DNA of 64,000 nt. Origin: Micavibrio sp. UBA1672 (GTDB lineage Bacteria > Pseudomonadota > Alphaproteobacteria > Micavibrionales > Micavibrionaceae). Positions 63,958-64,000 of this stretch are shown here, piece by piece (the stretch's first letter is position 1; each line of letters begins with the position of its first letter). The stretch is from assembly GCA_002320665.1 (NCBI GenBank), contig DCKO01000041.1:837-64836 (forward strand), written 5' to 3'. The notes under the pieces are model-generated. The model was not told the DNA's origin and did not search any database. It worked only from the letters and a program-made list of their open reading frames with translations. Both the position numbers and the translations under genes were made by a program.

Positions 63958-64000
63958 TATTATACCCCTTAATTATCACAATTATTTTTATATTAACTGA

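Overview
The window looks like chromosomal DNA of a low-to-moderate GC alphaproteobacterium. The support is gene order and families: M48/TPR protease - DsbA - aroQ - accB - accC - aat on one strand, acpP-fabF-mltG, hisC-hslV with hslU nearby, a DUF3576 lipoprotein, ClpS, an MPP-type M16 peptidase and the DXP-independent PLP synthase pdxS/pdxT. I cannot fix the order; the many signal-less effector-like proteins would suit a host-associated or predatory lineage, but that is inference. I see no tRNA, rRNA, CRISPR array, transposase or phage structural gene, and no gene-free stretch longer than about 300 bases.

Layout. 1-5.4 kb: partial leuS, a GT25 glycosyltransferase, a DUF3576 lipoprotein, a porin with its own promoter and terminator, and yggS. 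5.4-11.2 kb: small uncharacterised genes, a receiver-less winged-helix regulator, an Smr protein and pdxS/pdxT split by an unknown gene. 11.2-18.8 kb: a TetR gene divergent from a secreted YdhR-like tandem-repeat protein across a clear operator, thrC, an M16 peptidase with a HAD phosphatase, an RTX protein behind an FNR/FixK-type box, and YqgE. 18.8-26.2 kb: asnB with a GT4 glycosyltransferase, then unknown genes including a HELEH metallopeptidase-like protein. 26.5-33.2 kb: acpP, fabF, mltG, an RsmB-type methyltransferase, a TSUP permease and guaB. 33.4-40.8 kb: an accessory block with a second HELEH protein, a partner sharing its C-terminal domain, a PycTM-like membrane protein, a kinase-like protein and a HESGH metallopeptidase-like protein. 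40.9-47.5 kb: clpS, hisC, hslV, a degenerate M48-like membrane protein inserted behind hslV, a TerC operon and hslU. 47.6-53.3 kb: a 12-residue-repeat membrane protein, unknown genes, an M23 peptidase and aat. 53.4-60.9 kb: the fatty-acid, shikimate and Dsb block, the M48/TPR protease and rlmE. 61-64 kb: more accessory genes, including a predicted N-terminal toxin-domain protein.

Functional threads. PLP supply and homeostasis (pdxS, pdxT, yggS) sits with PLP enzymes (thrC, hisC). Targeted proteolysis is well represented (clpS, aat, hslV, hslU, M16, M48). Envelope biogenesis includes mltG, M23, the Dsb proteins, GT25, GT4 and asnB.

The least conventional content is a scattered set of cytoplasm-like proteins without signal peptides. 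Most are single genes with their own strong promoter, and several have an unusual Shine-Dalgarno of the GGTGAT type close to the start. Two are HELEH paralogues, one shares a duplicated C-terminal domain, and others are kinase-like, metallopeptidase-like or toxin-like. A second theme is translation without a leader: thrC, pdxT and several unknown genes have a -10 box within about 13 bases of the start and no Shine-Dalgarno.
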